From Bimuria novae-zelandiae CBS 107.79 (Eukaryota; Ascomycota; Dothideomycetes; Pleosporales; Didymosphaeriaceae), in the NCBI GenBank assembly GCA_010015655.1, contig ML976787.1, forward strand, positions 62,001-126,000: a DNA stretch of 64,000 nucleotides, read 5' to 3'. Position numbers and translations under genes: made by a program. Below the pieces are notes generated by a model that did no database searches, had not been told where the DNA came from, and saw only the letters and a list, made by a program, of their open reading frames with translations. This document shows positions 32,916 through 44,892 of this stretch, piece after piece. How positions within the stretch are numbered: position 1 is the first letter of the stretch; every line of letters starts with the position of its first letter.

Positions 32916-35261
32916 TCAACGCGTGGTATAGTAGCCACTACTTGCATTGCTCCCCATATAGGAACTCTCTCGAGCCACATAGCGAGGTGCTGCTCCATTC
33001 AATGTAACACGCTCCAAAGCTGGAGGTGCTCGCCTATCGTGCAGCCTGTCATATCCAGGCATGTAAGCACGACGAGATTGAGGAACAATAACTTCGCGAT
33101 ACACACCTCTCGTGTCTCGCAAAGGCGAATGACGAGGAGATGCGGGAATGTACCCAGAGCTTGCAGGTGCAGCACGTGGGCGAACCACTTCATATATGTC
33201 TCTTCCGTTGCTGTACACTGGTCGTGAATGGCTAGATGTTAGATCCTCAACTTCACGAGGTTGCATATCCTGCGCTGGCCTCATTCGCTTAATAGGACGC
33301 TCCGGATAGTCCTCAAATGCAGTTGCTGGGTAGCTCTCGTATATAGGGTGCGGGAAGCTCTTCCGCTTCTGCACAAGAGGTTCAGACTCACGCTCAACTG
33401 ATGGCAGAACGACGTCTTGATCAGATGCTCGCCTAGAGCTGGAGGTCAATCTGGGCCTGCTAACTTGCAGAGCAGTCTTCTGATAATGGAAAGGATCACT
33501 GGGCTGCTTGAGAGGACGGCTCAGTCCTGGGCCATAGGGTCCTGCGTCGACGTAAGGGCTCGGAGTTGTCCTATGCAGAGTAGGGTAACTATAAGTAATC
33601 CTTGAGGAGTCCCGGTCCGTGTCAATTGGTTGAAGCTGAGTAGGTTAGCATGCATCGACACGAGAAAGGGAGATCGAATTGGCAGCGTTGAGTACGATGC
33701 TTGATTTACTCACGGTATACAACTGTCCTGCAGAGTCACGCATCATGTGCTGCGCGACTCTGGATACAGGCTCTCTAGGTCTCCTAGATAGGTTAGGAAT
33801 GAGAAGAGTAACAACATGTACGAGCACTTACGAATCCAATGGCCGGCCTGGTTCATGATATGTGATGAGCGTACGTTCCGCACTCATTTGCGCAGCCTGG
33901 GATAACTCACCGTGCGCCATGCGGTAGGGATCTGCCGACACTCTAACCGGTTCGCGAGCAACTGCCGGGCTGGGAGGCAAGGATCGGCCATCTGCTCGAA
34001 TAGCCTGATGAGGCAGGGGAGTATGCGACGGACTAGACACAAGCGGTTCATGTGGTGAGTAAGTAGGCACAGGCCGAAGTACGATTGTCCTTCGCGATGC
34101 TCTACTCATGTACGGATCGTAAGCGCGCATGCGATCGACGAGTTCGGGCTGAAGGTCACGCGCAGTGGCCCGGTTAGAGACAATCTCCATGCTCGGCTCA
34201 CGAGTATCGGGGGCAGATGAGCTTTCATCGTCGCTTGAATCCTCGTCATCGTCGAGAACAATGACTTCACGGAAAGTCTCTTCGAGCTCGTTGCTCGCTT
34301 CATCGGTCTCGTCTCTCCATTCTTTAAGCTTTGCTAGTGAGACATGTTCAACCCTCTGTCGAGCTTCGGTCCAAGTGCCGGTCTTGTGTTTAAGAATTTT
34401 GTCATAGTCAGTGTATGTATGGCGGATGTGTGCTACGACTGCAAGTTGTACTCGGCGGGCCAAAGAGAGTTCTTTTGCGTTGCCCACTCTGTTAGTGCCC
34501 TGGTGTGTGTTAGTTTATTGCATAGAAGGATCTCAAGGTATCTGTTTACTTCTTCAAATGCATGATTCACGATGGAAGTCAAGTCGGCTTCAGGAATCTT
34601 CGGAAAGATTTCTCGAATAGCGCCGCGAATATGTTCCTTGTGTTCTGAATCGGTGACAGGTCTACCGTGTAAGGCCTGCCTTTGCTCATAATTAGCGATG
34701 CCCCTCTCGACATATGCAGGGCCGTTAACAGGACTGTTCCGCGCGCGACGCAGACCGTGTTCCTCGCTATATCGATAGTTGAACTTCCTGCAAGCCAGTT
34801 CGATGATGTCAAGAGGAAAATGATGACCAATACGATGAACATGTGAGGAAATTTTCTCTGGATCAAAGAAAGCTTTGCTGCGTGGTTTTGCCTGCTCTAT
34901 GTTAGGTTTGCTTGGCGTCAAGACGGTCGAACGCGTCTGCCTTACCGAAACAATGTGCACATCAAGATTCCGCTGCCGACATTGTTCTTTGCACCATTCC
35001 GTTATGTCAGGGTGTCCCACTGGGACGTAGCCGAAGCCAGGCGGTGCTTGGTCATGATAAGTAAGCTGCGGGGAGGTCAGCGACGTACGTGGGCTGGTGT
35101 GCTGGTGCTGGACGGACAGAAGATTTCAGTTTTCGCTTCTCCTGGGTGACGGCTTCGAGAACGATTTTGTAGGGCTTCTTCTTTCGTACAGTAGCCTGCG
35201 ACTGAGCAGGCGCCGCAGCCAAAACTCCGCGGTGGGAGCTTGCGTGAGAAACACGCGTCAT
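32916..35261 (-). CDS. DUF2293-domain protein
   Basis: Five exons read in frame: 35261-35118, 35065-34550, 34499-33832, 33783-33714 and 33635-32916, about 705 residues. Intron 34500-34549 has a textbook branch site (ACTAAC) and the others are 48-78 nt. The first donor (GTCCGT at 35117) is atypical, so the exon 1 border is the least certain. The DUF2293 core is PPGFGYVPVGHPDITEWC ... SSHVHRIGHHFPLDIIELACRKF, then IREIFPKIPEADLTSIVNHAFEE joined over the intron to RRVQLAVVAHIRHTYTDYD. The rest is disordered: an acidic patch (VLDDDEDSSDDESSS) and long Ser/Pro/Arg-rich tails with short basic, NLS-like runs. Function is unknown; a nuclear role is inference from composition. It is divergently transcribed from the small gene at 35804. 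Confidence 0.8.
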
Positions 35262-35803
35262 TCCAGGTTCAAAAGAAAAGTATTATACGCGGATGCGTCC
35301 AGACGGATTGACCAGAATGAGCAGGGTAGACGACTGGGAAACAGGTACATATATAGACGTTGAGGGTGGCGCTGGTGCGCAACGAAGATCCGCGGCGGAA
35401 AGAACCCCAAGATGAGGGACTTGTTTTGTGCTCGTAAAAGAGATGAGCAAAGAGGTGAGCGTGCAATAGCGGGTCGAGTCCACTTCACCGCGCGCACTTG
35501 AACTTTGCTGTGCGTCTGCTGCGCTGTAAGGTTAGTAGTTAGTCCAGCCCGTCGCGCACGTCGCACAAGTACAGCTAGTGCAGTATTTCTACAGTGATCC
35601 TAGTAAAACAGAGGGCGCGTGAAAATGCGAGCACTGCGGATTGTGTTGGGTTGAAGGTGGCGGAGGGAAGAAAGGAAGACCCTGGAGTGAGGCGATCTTG
35701 CGCTCAGCTCGGCGGGCGCTAAGCTGCGGTTCAACACTGTTCCTTCCCCGGCAGCAAACCAATCAGCAACAGTCACATTCCCGCTCCTCCACTCTCTCCC
35801 ACG
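35262..35803. promoter_or_regulatory. Divergent promoter region, DUF2293 / DUF1763-like genes
   Basis: The 541-bp spacer is shared by genes transcribed away from each other. A CCAAT box lies at 35759-35763, about 40 bp upstream of the plus-strand start, followed by C/T-rich leader sequence. Nothing coding is supportable. Confidence 0.45.
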
Positions 35804-36091
35804 ATGTCACGGCAGGAGGTGGTTCGCGCATATAGGCATCTCTACCGTCACGGATTGCGCGCAGTACAGTTCTCCAAGCCTGCGCGCTTTACCCTTCGCG
35901 ATAGAATCCGTCTAGCATTCCGGAAGGGGTCCGCAGTCGACTTTGATTCGCAAAGGATACAGAACACTGTGGAGTTCCTGCAATACGCCACGGTGGAAAA
36001 TGGACTGGAGCACAAGATCTTAAAGAATCTGCTGTTTGTCTGGTGGAGTCAAGAGCGAGGCGGCAAGTCAAAGTCGAAGCCGAACCCGTGA
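35804..36091 (+). CDS. Small DUF1763 / LYR-like mitochondrial protein
   Basis: A single exon of 95 residues. It starts MSRQEVVRAYRHLYRHGLRA, which has the LYR-like tripeptide (H-L-Y-R) of small helical assembly factors, then KPARFTLRDRIRLAFRKG and a helical second half (NTVEFLQYATVENGLEHKIL). The protein is basic with no transmembrane segment. It matches my recollection of the fungal DUF1763 family, and Complex1_LYR-type proteins act in mitochondrial respiratory complex or ribosome assembly. Length and composition fit. The specific role is unknown. Confidence 0.7.
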   Translation: MSRQEVVRAYRHLYRHGLRAVQFSKPARFTLRDRIRLAFRKGSAVDFDSQRIQNTVEFLQYATVENGLEHKILKNLLFVWWSQERGGKSKSKPNP

Positions 36092-36460
36092 GTTACTTGA
36101 TGACCTATCTGTACAGAAGCTAAAAGTCGATCAGGACGCCTGATGAACGACGTATGAAGACCACCGCCTTTGACGCCTTTAATCATTCCATTGAAATGCT
36201 CAACGAGAGCATGCAACTCTGCATCCCGGCCATGACCGTACGAGATCCGCTGCCCATAGCGAAGTCAATCCCGTCGTGACGAAAGCCCGCTCGCAAACGC
36301 TATTCACAACACGCAGGGGCCATTGGGCTCAATAGGTCGGAAACGAAGTGTCAATTCGACGGATGGTCCGGCCGAACACACGGGAGAGGATGACAAGACC
36401 TGAGAAGTACACACGGGAAAACATGACAAGGTCTGAGAAAGACCTTGAGCCGGGTGGCGA
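36092..36460. other. Convergent 3' flanks
   Basis: The spacer between the DUF1763-like gene (+) and the CCDC25 homologue (-). No coding signal is seen. Confidence 0.55.
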
Positions 36461-37488
36461 CTAGAAGAAGTCGTCGAGGAAGTCTTCAGACCGATCCTGG
36501 TTGCTGGCGGCTGCCATGTTCTCTTCGCTGAAGAGATCATCATAGGCATGGTCTCGCTGCCAGGCTTTTTCCTTATGCTCCTTGGCGACTAGGGCCTCTT
36601 CTTTTCGCTGCAGGAGTTGTCAGAGAATGTTCCTGACGGACCCCAAAAGAAGTAGTAGGCAGGGAAATATGGGTCGAGTTGCACGAGGACAAGATTCCTA
36701 TTATTCCAGTATGGGCGTGGAAAATGTGGGAGTCTTTTAGACGTAGCTGCGACGCAAGAGAGTGACTTTAAAAACTTACCCGTGCAAGCTGCGCATCCCT
36801 GTCCTTCTTTCTGAGCTCCTTCAAGCGCGCCTCTTTCTCCATTGCCAAGTCTGGGTATTTTTCTATTTTCGTCTTGTTGAGGCGATTGACGATAGGATTC
36901 TCGCGTTTCTCGACATGTACGCGCTTGACCTGCACCTTATTAGCCTCCTTGAACGAGCATTGCAGACTACTACTGCTCACTTTCCGCTGGTCCTTGAATC
37001 CCACCTGACCGACAGCCATGCTGCCGTCCTTCTTCAAGTTCGACCATGGCGTATATACGATTGTGATGTTGTCCTTCTTGTTACCTTCGACACCATCAGC
37101 TGAGCTTTCCCAATGCCCACGTTACATTTCGTGGTACATCACATGAAAAGTGGGTAAACGGAGAACCATACCCTCGATGCTATTCGCCTTGGTCAACTGC
37201 GCGCAATCCACTAACAGACCCTGATCCATCTTTTCCCAATCTTGCCCTTCCGGCAGCCGCACGTAGATGTGCGCTGAAGAGAGATTGTCCACGTGGAACC
37301 AGACATCTTCATCCCAGCCGTACTTGATGAGTTCCTCGTCTAAAAACTAATGTTAGCTAAGAGAAGTATTATTTGATATTTGCAAAGCATGTTGCTTGCT
37401 TTGAATACTACACACTTTCCACTTTGTCTTTGCCAACATAGATGAAGGCTGCAGGAGACACGGCGTTCGAGTTGAAGTAGTATACCAT
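36461..37488 (-). CDS. CCDC25 homologue (NFACT-R / DUF814 domain)
   Basis: Five exons join in frame: 37488-37416, 37339-37172, 37084-36981, 36929-36780 and 36607-36461, about 213 residues (human CCDC25 is of similar size). The start [20 protein letters not shown] and the segment [20 protein letters not shown] are diagnostic of the NFACT-R (DUF814) fold. The C-terminal half is a basic coiled coil ([38 protein letters not shown]) ending in an acidic LDDFF tail. Family members bind nucleic acid, and relatives with this domain (Rqc2/NEMF) act on stalled ribosomes. Mammalian CCDC25 has been reported as a DNA sensor at the membrane, which cannot be assumed in fungi. Intron 36608-36779 is long (172 nt), the rest are 51-87 nt. 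Confidence 0.88.
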
Positions 37489-38114
37489 GTTGCCGGAAGT
37501 AAGAGAAAGGATCCTCTCCGTATGCACGCGGTAGTGGGTATACTAGGGTGTTGCAAGGCTATGGAAGGGAAGTTGTGAGATGCAGATTTGTGGTGGGGTT
37601 AGCGGGGTGAGCCACACCTGCAGTGGCGCCGACCTGGGAGCACTTGAGGGCAGCAAAACCGCATATGATAATGTCGTTCACGAAGGTTTGCATGTAGATA
37701 GGAACGCACCATGGTATGTAAATTCCAACTGTGAGGGACGGGAACTAGCAATTTCCATGATCAACAGTATATAATGAGATGATATTTTACGCTACGACTG
37801 CTTCCTTCACCCTTCCTTCAGCTGCCCAGCTCATCCCTGTTCCAGCATTAGACTTGCTTTCTGTACTCTTCGTTTAGAGAAAATACTATAACTTCGGTCC
37901 GCCGACGAAAGGCAAAAAGAACTATCCAAGATTGTCCAAGTTAGGGTGGACTGTTTTCTTGAGCTCGGACCAAGATCCTCCCGGGCCGCGGGGAGGTCGC
38001 GTTGTTGTCGAGTCCAAAATCAAAACCAATGTGCTTGGCGATCTGAAAACAACCACAACAACTGAAAACCGCGATAAGCGTTCGATTCCCGAGCCCAGTC
38101 CCACCAACGCGAAG
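37489..38114. promoter_or_regulatory. Divergent promoter region, CCDC25 homologue / MZT1
   Basis: The 626-bp spacer between two genes pointing outward. Short frames only, and no motif I would defend as a specific factor site. Confidence 0.4.
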
Positions 38115-38587
38115 ATGCCTGGCGACAGGGCCCCCTCTCAGGACGTCAAGCGCAAAGCTGCCCGCGAAGTCATCGACATTCTGCACGAAATCGCGACACT
38201 GCTTGTACGAGTCCTGTCACCGTTCTGCGCGAGCCTACTAACAGCGTCTAGAACACACAGCTCGATCGCCAGCAGCTCTCGTACTGCGTGTCTCTTATCG
38301 AGAACGGCGTGAATCCAGAAGCTCTAGCTGTACGTCCTCCCCTACGCGCTGTATGCCTTGCCCACGTATGGTCTCGCTCCCTACACACCCTACAACTAGG
38401 CGACCAAGACGTTGGGTTCCGGCGGCGTCGGTAGTTCCCTGGCTGCGTAGCACACGGGACCCCAAAACGTCGCCCCAATGGACGTGCAAGCATACTGATA
38501 AGAGCGCAGAAGGTCATCCGGGAGCTGCGCGAAGAATACGGCACCGACTCAGTCGACGGCGGCGCAGAAGAAACAGGAGCACGCTGA
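38115..38587 (+). CDS. mzt1: MZT1 / MOZART1 mitotic-spindle organising protein
   Basis: Three exons, 38115-38204, 38252-38329 and 38510-38587, each a whole number of codons, give 81 residues. This gene is split into pieces too short to appear as one open frame. The sequence [19 protein letters not shown] / [20 protein letters not shown] / [15 protein letters not shown] is the complete MZT1 family core. MZT1 binds gamma-tubulin complex proteins (GCP N-termini) and is needed to recruit and activate the gamma-tubulin complex at the spindle pole body. The length is typical (about 75-85 residues). Intron 2 is 180 nt. The flanking sequence supports no longer form. Confidence 0.95.
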
Positions 38588-39184
38588 GAAAAAGCGCCGC
38601 GAACACCAGGATGGCAGTACACGACCTGGTCTCGACACAAGCAGACCCGGGACCATTTCACGGCATGCGTCTATTTGGAACTCCGGCAGTGCTGTAATTG
38701 GCGAACACGCAAGCACATCCTCTCTTATCGGAAGCGTGCTTACCCCAGATGTGGGGGCACATGCACACCTGGTCCCGGCTAGGATGCGGGGCACAGCACA
38801 CCAACGACGCCATGCGTGAATGCCAGTCCACCCAGCTGATGCACTGTTATCAGCCCAAGCAATGACGCGATAAGGTGGGCGTGGAAACAGGCCGACAGGT
38901 CGTGCAGGCACCTGGTCGGTGGGCCGCGTGTATGCACCTTCATATACGCATGACGACGACAACAACAGCGTGTGGCTGGAAGTATGTCAGATTAGAATAA
39001 TTTAGTATCTCTAGTAACATAATAGTAATTGCCGTATACGCAATGTAGCGAGGGTATCTTCGGAAGCAAAAATAAGCCCAGATCGAATGAGATGATGGCG
39101 CCAGAAGACGAGTACCATGCGTTACTCCAAGATAGACAGAACGGAGCTTGATGTCGGAGGTGGTGCGTTGTAGAATGAGTGGAT
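38588..39184. other. Convergent 3' flanks
   Basis: The spacer between MZT1 (+) and the GNAT gene (-). No supportable gene. Confidence 0.5.
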
Positions 39185-40482
39185 TCATCTGCTACCCCAG
39201 GTAGGAGACGAACGTCGCTGTCGAAAGTTGCCCTTCTCATCGGCAACCTTCTCGAGGGCCTTCTCAGCCTTCGCTTCCTTCTGGTCCATGAAGCTGTTGT
39301 AAAAGCCAGGAAGAATGCGCTTGGAATCTGTCTCTGTTAGCCCCGTTCAACTTCGCAGACGCAAGAATGTGAAACTCACTCGCATGGTCCCTCTCGAAAA
39401 CAATCCCATCCGCACCCCTCTCTCCTGCAACCTTCACCGCCTCCTCCAGCAAACCCTCTCCCACACCCTTCCCCCTGTACTTCAACCGGACGGTCCACGC
39501 CCGCACAACCGCCTTCCCGCGCCGCCTACGTCCCTGCTTCTTCTTCGCGGCTTCGCCATCTGCCCAGCCCAGCACCAGTGCGCCAATGACTTCCTCCCCC
39601 CACTTCACGACGATCATGCGGTCGTCGCCCAGCCACTCCCAATTGATCTCCTCGGCAAGACTCAGATACCGCCCGGTCGCCCACCGCACCGCCACGAGGC
39701 ACGCCATGACGATACCGCCGACCGTCGGCCCAAGCACGTACAAGTCGTCCGTCGTCCTCCAATAGCGCTGGAGGAGGACGGCGACGAAGACGGCGAACCC
39801 GGCGAGGTGCAGCGGGTGGAAGATGAGCATCTTGCTGGCGATCTGGCGCTGCTGGGCGACCGAGTCGGCGATGAGGCGGAGGCCGTCGATGCGCTCGTCG
39901 TCGGTGGTGGCCGTATAGGTGGACAGTTGCGGGAGGCCGTCTGTGGGCTCTACTGCGGGGACGGGGGCGGGCTCGGTGCACATAATGGCGGTGTCGGGCG
40001 AGGGCATGGAATATTGCGGCTGCGAGATGGTCGAGAAAGATAGCGGAGAGGACGACGGGAGGTACGAGTGCTGTGCGCTGCTGGTGCGGAAGTTGATGGG
40101 CGTGCCCAGGGGACTTGGGAGGTCGGGATCTATTCTCAGGTTCGCGCTCAGACTTGTGAGAAATGCTGTGCAGAGATGTTAGCTACCATCTAAGTCTAAG
40201 CTATTGCGAGAAATTTGTTGTGTTTTTTAGTTGTGTGGGGTGGTCGAACCGGGGAACAGTGCGCACACGACACCTCAGGACTCGAGGTGAGACTTTTTGT
40301 GGAAAAAGGAAAATCGTAAACATACCAGCACTTGTCCTGAACCCAGGAATCGCAGGAATCAACTTCTCCGTCCCAGCGTAGTGATTTACAACGACGGTCT
40401 CAGCGCCCAAATACCGCTGAGGAAGTGCAACAGGACCCGACGCAACCTTCAAGTGTGAAGGAGTATGAAGTTGTCTCCTCAT
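39185..40482 (-). CDS. GNAT-family N-acetyltransferase with membrane segments
   Basis: Exons 40482-40326, 40165-39380 and 39327-39185 join in frame to about 361 residues. A single-frame reading would miss both ends. The N-terminus is Ser/Pro-rich. Two hydrophobic segments occur in mid-protein (LAGFAVFVAVLLQRYW; VGGIVMACLVAVRW). The GNAT fold follows: IVVKWGEEVIGALVLGW, a basic loop KKKQGRRRRGKA, then the acetyl-CoA loop RLKYRGKGVGEGLLEEAV (R/Q-x-x-G-x-G/A pattern), and RDHANSKRILPGFYNSF across the last splice. The C-terminus is a charged helix. The substrate is unknown. The membrane helices before the catalytic domain recall NAT8-type and other membrane GNATs, by analogy only. Confidence 0.8.
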
Positions 40483-42384
40483 CCTAGCCTCTTTAAATCC
40501 AAAAAAGCCGACTTTGCAAATATCCACCCCAAACCACTCAATTACATAAACAAATAAAGCCACCGGGGACGAAAGCCAAAATAATCGAGCAAATGACGAA
40601 CGAGGTGCAGAAGCGCTAAGAAGATAGAAGTAGAGGTTTGGGTATGGTTTGCAGGCAGCGGAAAAAATGGCAGCATTGCTGGGGCACAACGTGCTATATC
40701 TACAGGCTGTGAAGCCAAGGCCGCCAGCGACGCTTTTTTGTCGGAGGACACAGGCGATCCGTTTGCTGCTAGCCTTCATGCTGGCCTATTGGCCGAGGCC
40801 GATCCTTCGCAGCATGATCACACTGGCCACTCTCGACTGTGAAGCTGGGCCCGCCTGCGAGAACGCCAGGCTTGCCGTATCGCTGTCATCATTCATGCGG
40901 CACAGCGCCACACGCTATCTCGTATGCGAATGCTATCTCTGGGGTGCAATCCTGCTCTATTGATTCTATTCCCAACAGCCTGCGCGTGGAGATTGCACGA
41001 AGTTTGGTGTTGAGCGTGTTTGCTCGTGTTTCCCGTCCAACACCCCCTGGACGCTGGCGATGGCAGCCTCGCCCGAGTGCCTTGACCGTCTGTGGACGGG
41101 GATGTGCCACGGTCCGCTTCGGGATCGCGCTCGTTCAGGAAAAGGGCACAGCAAGCAAGAGCAACCGAGCGAGGGTCGCACTCAACCGAGCGAGGGTCGT
41201 ACTCAACCTGCGACTCGCCTTGCCCTGCACCCCCCGTTGTTTGAACCCACCTCTCAAACAGCCCTCACGTCTCGCGCCCCTGCACCCTAGACCTCTGATG
41301 GCATGCCACCCCACACGCCTCCTCACACATCCTCAGCGCGAGCTTCCTACAGGCCCGGCGACTGCTCCTCCACGGGTCGCATGGGGACCCTTCAGCCTGT
41401 CACTATAACGTGATGCGCATACAGTACAAGCCAGCAGAGCCTAGAGTTTGACATATGCCTTAGCGCCTGCGGAGCCTGAGCAGTTCGTGGGCTCATCTGC
41501 GCAAGCTGGGTGGAACCTAGGGGCTCCAGAAGGCTTGTTACGTACTTTGCTCTACCTGCGTCTCCAGACTCCACCTGCGGAAGCAGACACATGGCGTGGC
41601 CGCTACGCCTGTCTCCATATTTCAACCCTCTGTTTGACGCGGCGGCCTTGTCGTACCACGAACGGCGAAGATGCCCATCGCGGCTCGGGTCCTGAGGCAC
41701 AGCAGCCGCAGCGATTGACTCGTGTCGTTTCTAGTCTTGTCTTCACGTGGTGCTCTGCACCCCCTGGTGTTGAAATACAATATGCGGAGGCATGAGTAAG
41801 ACGAGCCTAAGACCTGGGATACATGCGTGCAAACCTATATCATGAATCATCGATGCTTATATGAACAATCCACTCTATCCTGCACAACGAGGGCGAAAGA
41901 ACGTCTCCATCTGAGTCTGACATCTGCATGACGGCATCACAGCTTGCTGTCTAGCCATCTTACAGCTCACTATGTACAATAACATCCGCAAGCATCCAAA
42001 GTACACTACATGCCCATCAACCAACGCGCCAATCGTGCCGCAGAGCATCAATCGCAAGAGGAGATATCCACTACGAGAACCAATCTAATCTAATCAATCG
42101 GAGAACATGCAAAAGTCGCACGCTGCAACAAACACTGGGGCAGCCCACCACCGGTCCCCAAATCCACAACGAAGCCATCCTCTTTCCCCCAACGCCTGCG
42201 TCACATTGATCGATACGTCATTTCAACATGAATTTGAAAATCGTGATCGCCCAGACCTACTACCATGCCATTTCTTGATTCTGGATGGCCAAAGACCAGC
42301 CGTAGTGCCTCCTCGCCACAACACTCCGCGTGGACTCCTGGAGTATTGTTACTAAGACTGAAGATATCGTTTAGCCGCTGGGGC
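40483..42384. other. Long gene-free interval
   Basis: 1.9 kb between the GNAT start and the kinase 3' end. Open frames here overlap in several frames, with no domain. A 20-bp unit around CGAGCGAGGGTCG is repeated twice at about 41164-41206. It could hold the GNAT promoter, the kinase 3' UTR and decayed sequence. Confidence 0.5.
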
Positions 42385-44892
42385 TTATTTCTTCTGCTGG
42401 GTGGCGGGGGCAGAGGCAGACCCAGAACCAGGCTCAAGTGTGTGTTGGTGGTTTTCCGCTCGAAGCACTCTGCCGCCTTCCTCCTGCGCGCACACTTGGC
42501 TGTTCTTGACCCATTTGTCTTCAAGAATCTCCTCAAGCGTGGCACGTTTATTGGGGTCAACCTCAAGCATCCTGCCGATGATGTGTCTGCTTTCCCTGGG
42601 TAGCAGGCGCAATAGTCGCCACGGGCCCTTGATGACCTGTGGCTGCTGCTGCTGCTGCTGCTGTTGAGCACACTGCCCGTTCGCTGACCCAGGGCGGTTT
42701 TCGTTAGACGTGGGATCGGACTGACCACCGTCCTTCCGGTGATGGTGATGGTGGGGCCCAGAGGTTTGGCCAGAAGATTGACGAGAAGCGGGTTCAGAAT
42801 GTATGCCAGACTTGCGGCGCTCCTCACTCATCCCCAGAATCAACTCCGACGCTGACTGGGAGGGGTTGGTGATGGATTTGGGGCCGTCGTTTGGTGGCGC
42901 CACGAAAAGCTTGTAAGAATTGTCTGACACACGAGGAGCCTTCCATGGGAAACGACGAAGCGTCATGCAGCAGAAAATGATTGCAAGGGACCAGATGTCT
43001 GTTGGCTGTGGATCATATTTGGATAAGTCGTAGACCTCAGGCGCCAGGTAAGGATCTGACCCAACAATGCCTACAGAGAGTTAGTGAACGAAGTCTTTGA
43101 TTTCGATGGAGGAGTAACATACCGCTTGCGAGCACAATATTGTTCTCGAAAGGATACCGGAAGACAGCGGCGCTGCCAAAATCGATGATTTTCATGATAC
43201 CATGCTCATTCACAACCACGTTGTCCAGCTTGAGATCCCGATGTGCTAGACCCATGCTATGAAGATAGGCGACTCCATTCAAAATCTGCAGAGTGCAGCA
43301 GCTGACCTCTTCCCGGCTCATCTTACCCGTCATGACGATGGCAAAGAGATCAAACGGCGCATATTCCATGACGACGTAGTAATTGCCTCTTTCGTTCACA
43401 AGATCCATGGTCTCGATGATGTTTCCGTGGTGCAGCGTTGAGCCTATGCAAAACTCCGCGGTGACCTTCTTGTTGTAGTCCCTCTCCGATTCATATGAGT
43501 GTCTTGCCCTGAATTGCTTCACTGCGAAGGTTACACCGTCGCTACTGCGCTTCAACAAGCGCACACTTCCGCCGGCGCCGGAGCCGAGTACTCTGCCAAA
43601 CTTGCCGTATTTGTTTTCAAGACCATGATCATCCGCAAATGGAACGGACACGGATCCATTGGTGATTGGCGGAGTTAGCATCCCCGATTTCTTTGACCTG
43701 ATGGCTTTCTCCCGGAACGATGGCGCAGGGGATTGGGAACGCTTTTGCTTCCTTTCCTTTTCCTTGTCCTTGTGCTTATGACCCCCTAGCTTGAAAAAGC
43801 GCTTCAGATTGGACATTGAACCTTCATGGTGGTTCTTTCCCAAAACTGATCGCCCGTCACTGTCTTCTGCGCCAGATCCATGGCGGTCGTGGTGCTTGCT
43901 ACCCCCGCCAAAGAAACTCGATCGTTTGCTATCTTCGGAGCCGCTTCCTTTTCTTGGCAGCATTGTGGTGGAAGACGATGGTGATGCTTCTCTGGGGGTC
44001 CTGCGGCCACCGGCGCCGGCAAATATAAAACGGGCATCGTGAGCCTGTGGCACGCGTTTGGAGCGTGAGTAAGGATCGTCCTTGTCACCCTGCGGCGTGA
44101 ATGGTCTGCTGACTGGAGTGGATGTTCCTGTCGAGTGCTGTCCTGAGCGAGGACCTCCGGCTGACCCGGATGGGCTTACATCTCTTGATGTAGGTAGTGA
44201 ATCACCCCTCGGACCTAACGTAAAGGCGGTCACTTTCCTGGGCGCCACGACACTTGGAAGTTCAGCAGCGGATATCGGTCGCGGCGATTGGCTAGGTGAC
44301 TCTCTCGGTGATCTGGGGACCACGAGCGATTGAGGCCTCCGTTCGCCGCCGTGCACAGCATCCATCGACGTCGGCGGAGTCTCGTGTTGCGGCGCCGAGA
44401 CTTGCGGTGTCATCATGGCTACGTCTTTCCTCGGCTCAACCGGAGCAGGCTTCTCGTCTTGCGAAGAAGTGCCTGCTGGGGTCAGCGGTGGTGAATGCAT
44501 CACGGACACGGGAGGAGACGCGCGAGGACCAGTTGATAGCCGGTGTGCGGAGTGGCCTGAGGGAGTGCGAGAGGCAGGTGAGGGAGAGGGTGCCTTGTTT
44601 AGATGTTAGAAAAGCAACCATCAGGCATCCAGTGGGGGATGCTTACTCTAGACGGTGGCAGGGAGATGGGCTCATAGGCAAAATTGGCCATTCGGCGAGC
44701 CTGGCATCGCGACTGCTGCAGAGACTTGGACAGGTTTCGGAGCTCTTGCTCGGCCTCGGGCGATAGAGGTTCTTCGCGCTGCTCGCCGGTGCCTGTGATG
44801 GCTGTAACGTCGTCCAGTGCATGCTTCGGCTCGAACTCTTCGTTGACGTCGCTGAAGCGCACCGATTGCGCCTGCTCTTGCTCAGCAGCCAT
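42385..44892 (-). CDS. HAL4/SAT4-type serine/threonine kinase
   Basis: Exons 44892-44647, 44593-43123 and 43070-42385 (introns 53 and 52 nt) give about 800 residues. The N-terminal about 400 residues are Ser/Pro-rich and disordered. The kinase domain shows [14 protein letters not shown] (P-loop), TFAVKQF (Lys), [13 protein letters not shown] (HRD), [11 protein letters not shown] (DFG) and [12 protein letters not shown] (APE). This is the fungal NPR/HAL5 group; in yeast Sat4/Hal4 and Hal5 stabilise the Trk1 K+ transporter and other permeases at the plasma membrane. The C-lobe is interrupted by a disordered insert of about 90 residues with a His run and eight consecutive Gln (coded by 42641-42664) before [17 protein letters not shown]. 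It ends in a Gln/Lys tail (TQQKK). Confidence 0.9.
42641..42664 (-). repeat. CAG/CTG microsatellite coding a Gln run
   Basis: Eight trinucleotide units inside the kinase gene, in frame, between two conserved parts of the kinase C-lobe. A second simple repeat coding His lies at about 42740-42756. Confidence 0.85.

Noticed and set aside
40201..40260. GGTTCGACC-like B-box of a tRNA gene
   Set aside because: No matching A box or cloverleaf stems could be formed. It lies in an intron of the GNAT gene.
41164..41206. Short tandem repeat around CGAGCGAGGGTCG as a possible regulatory array
   Set aside because: Only two units; not distinguishable from chance duplication.
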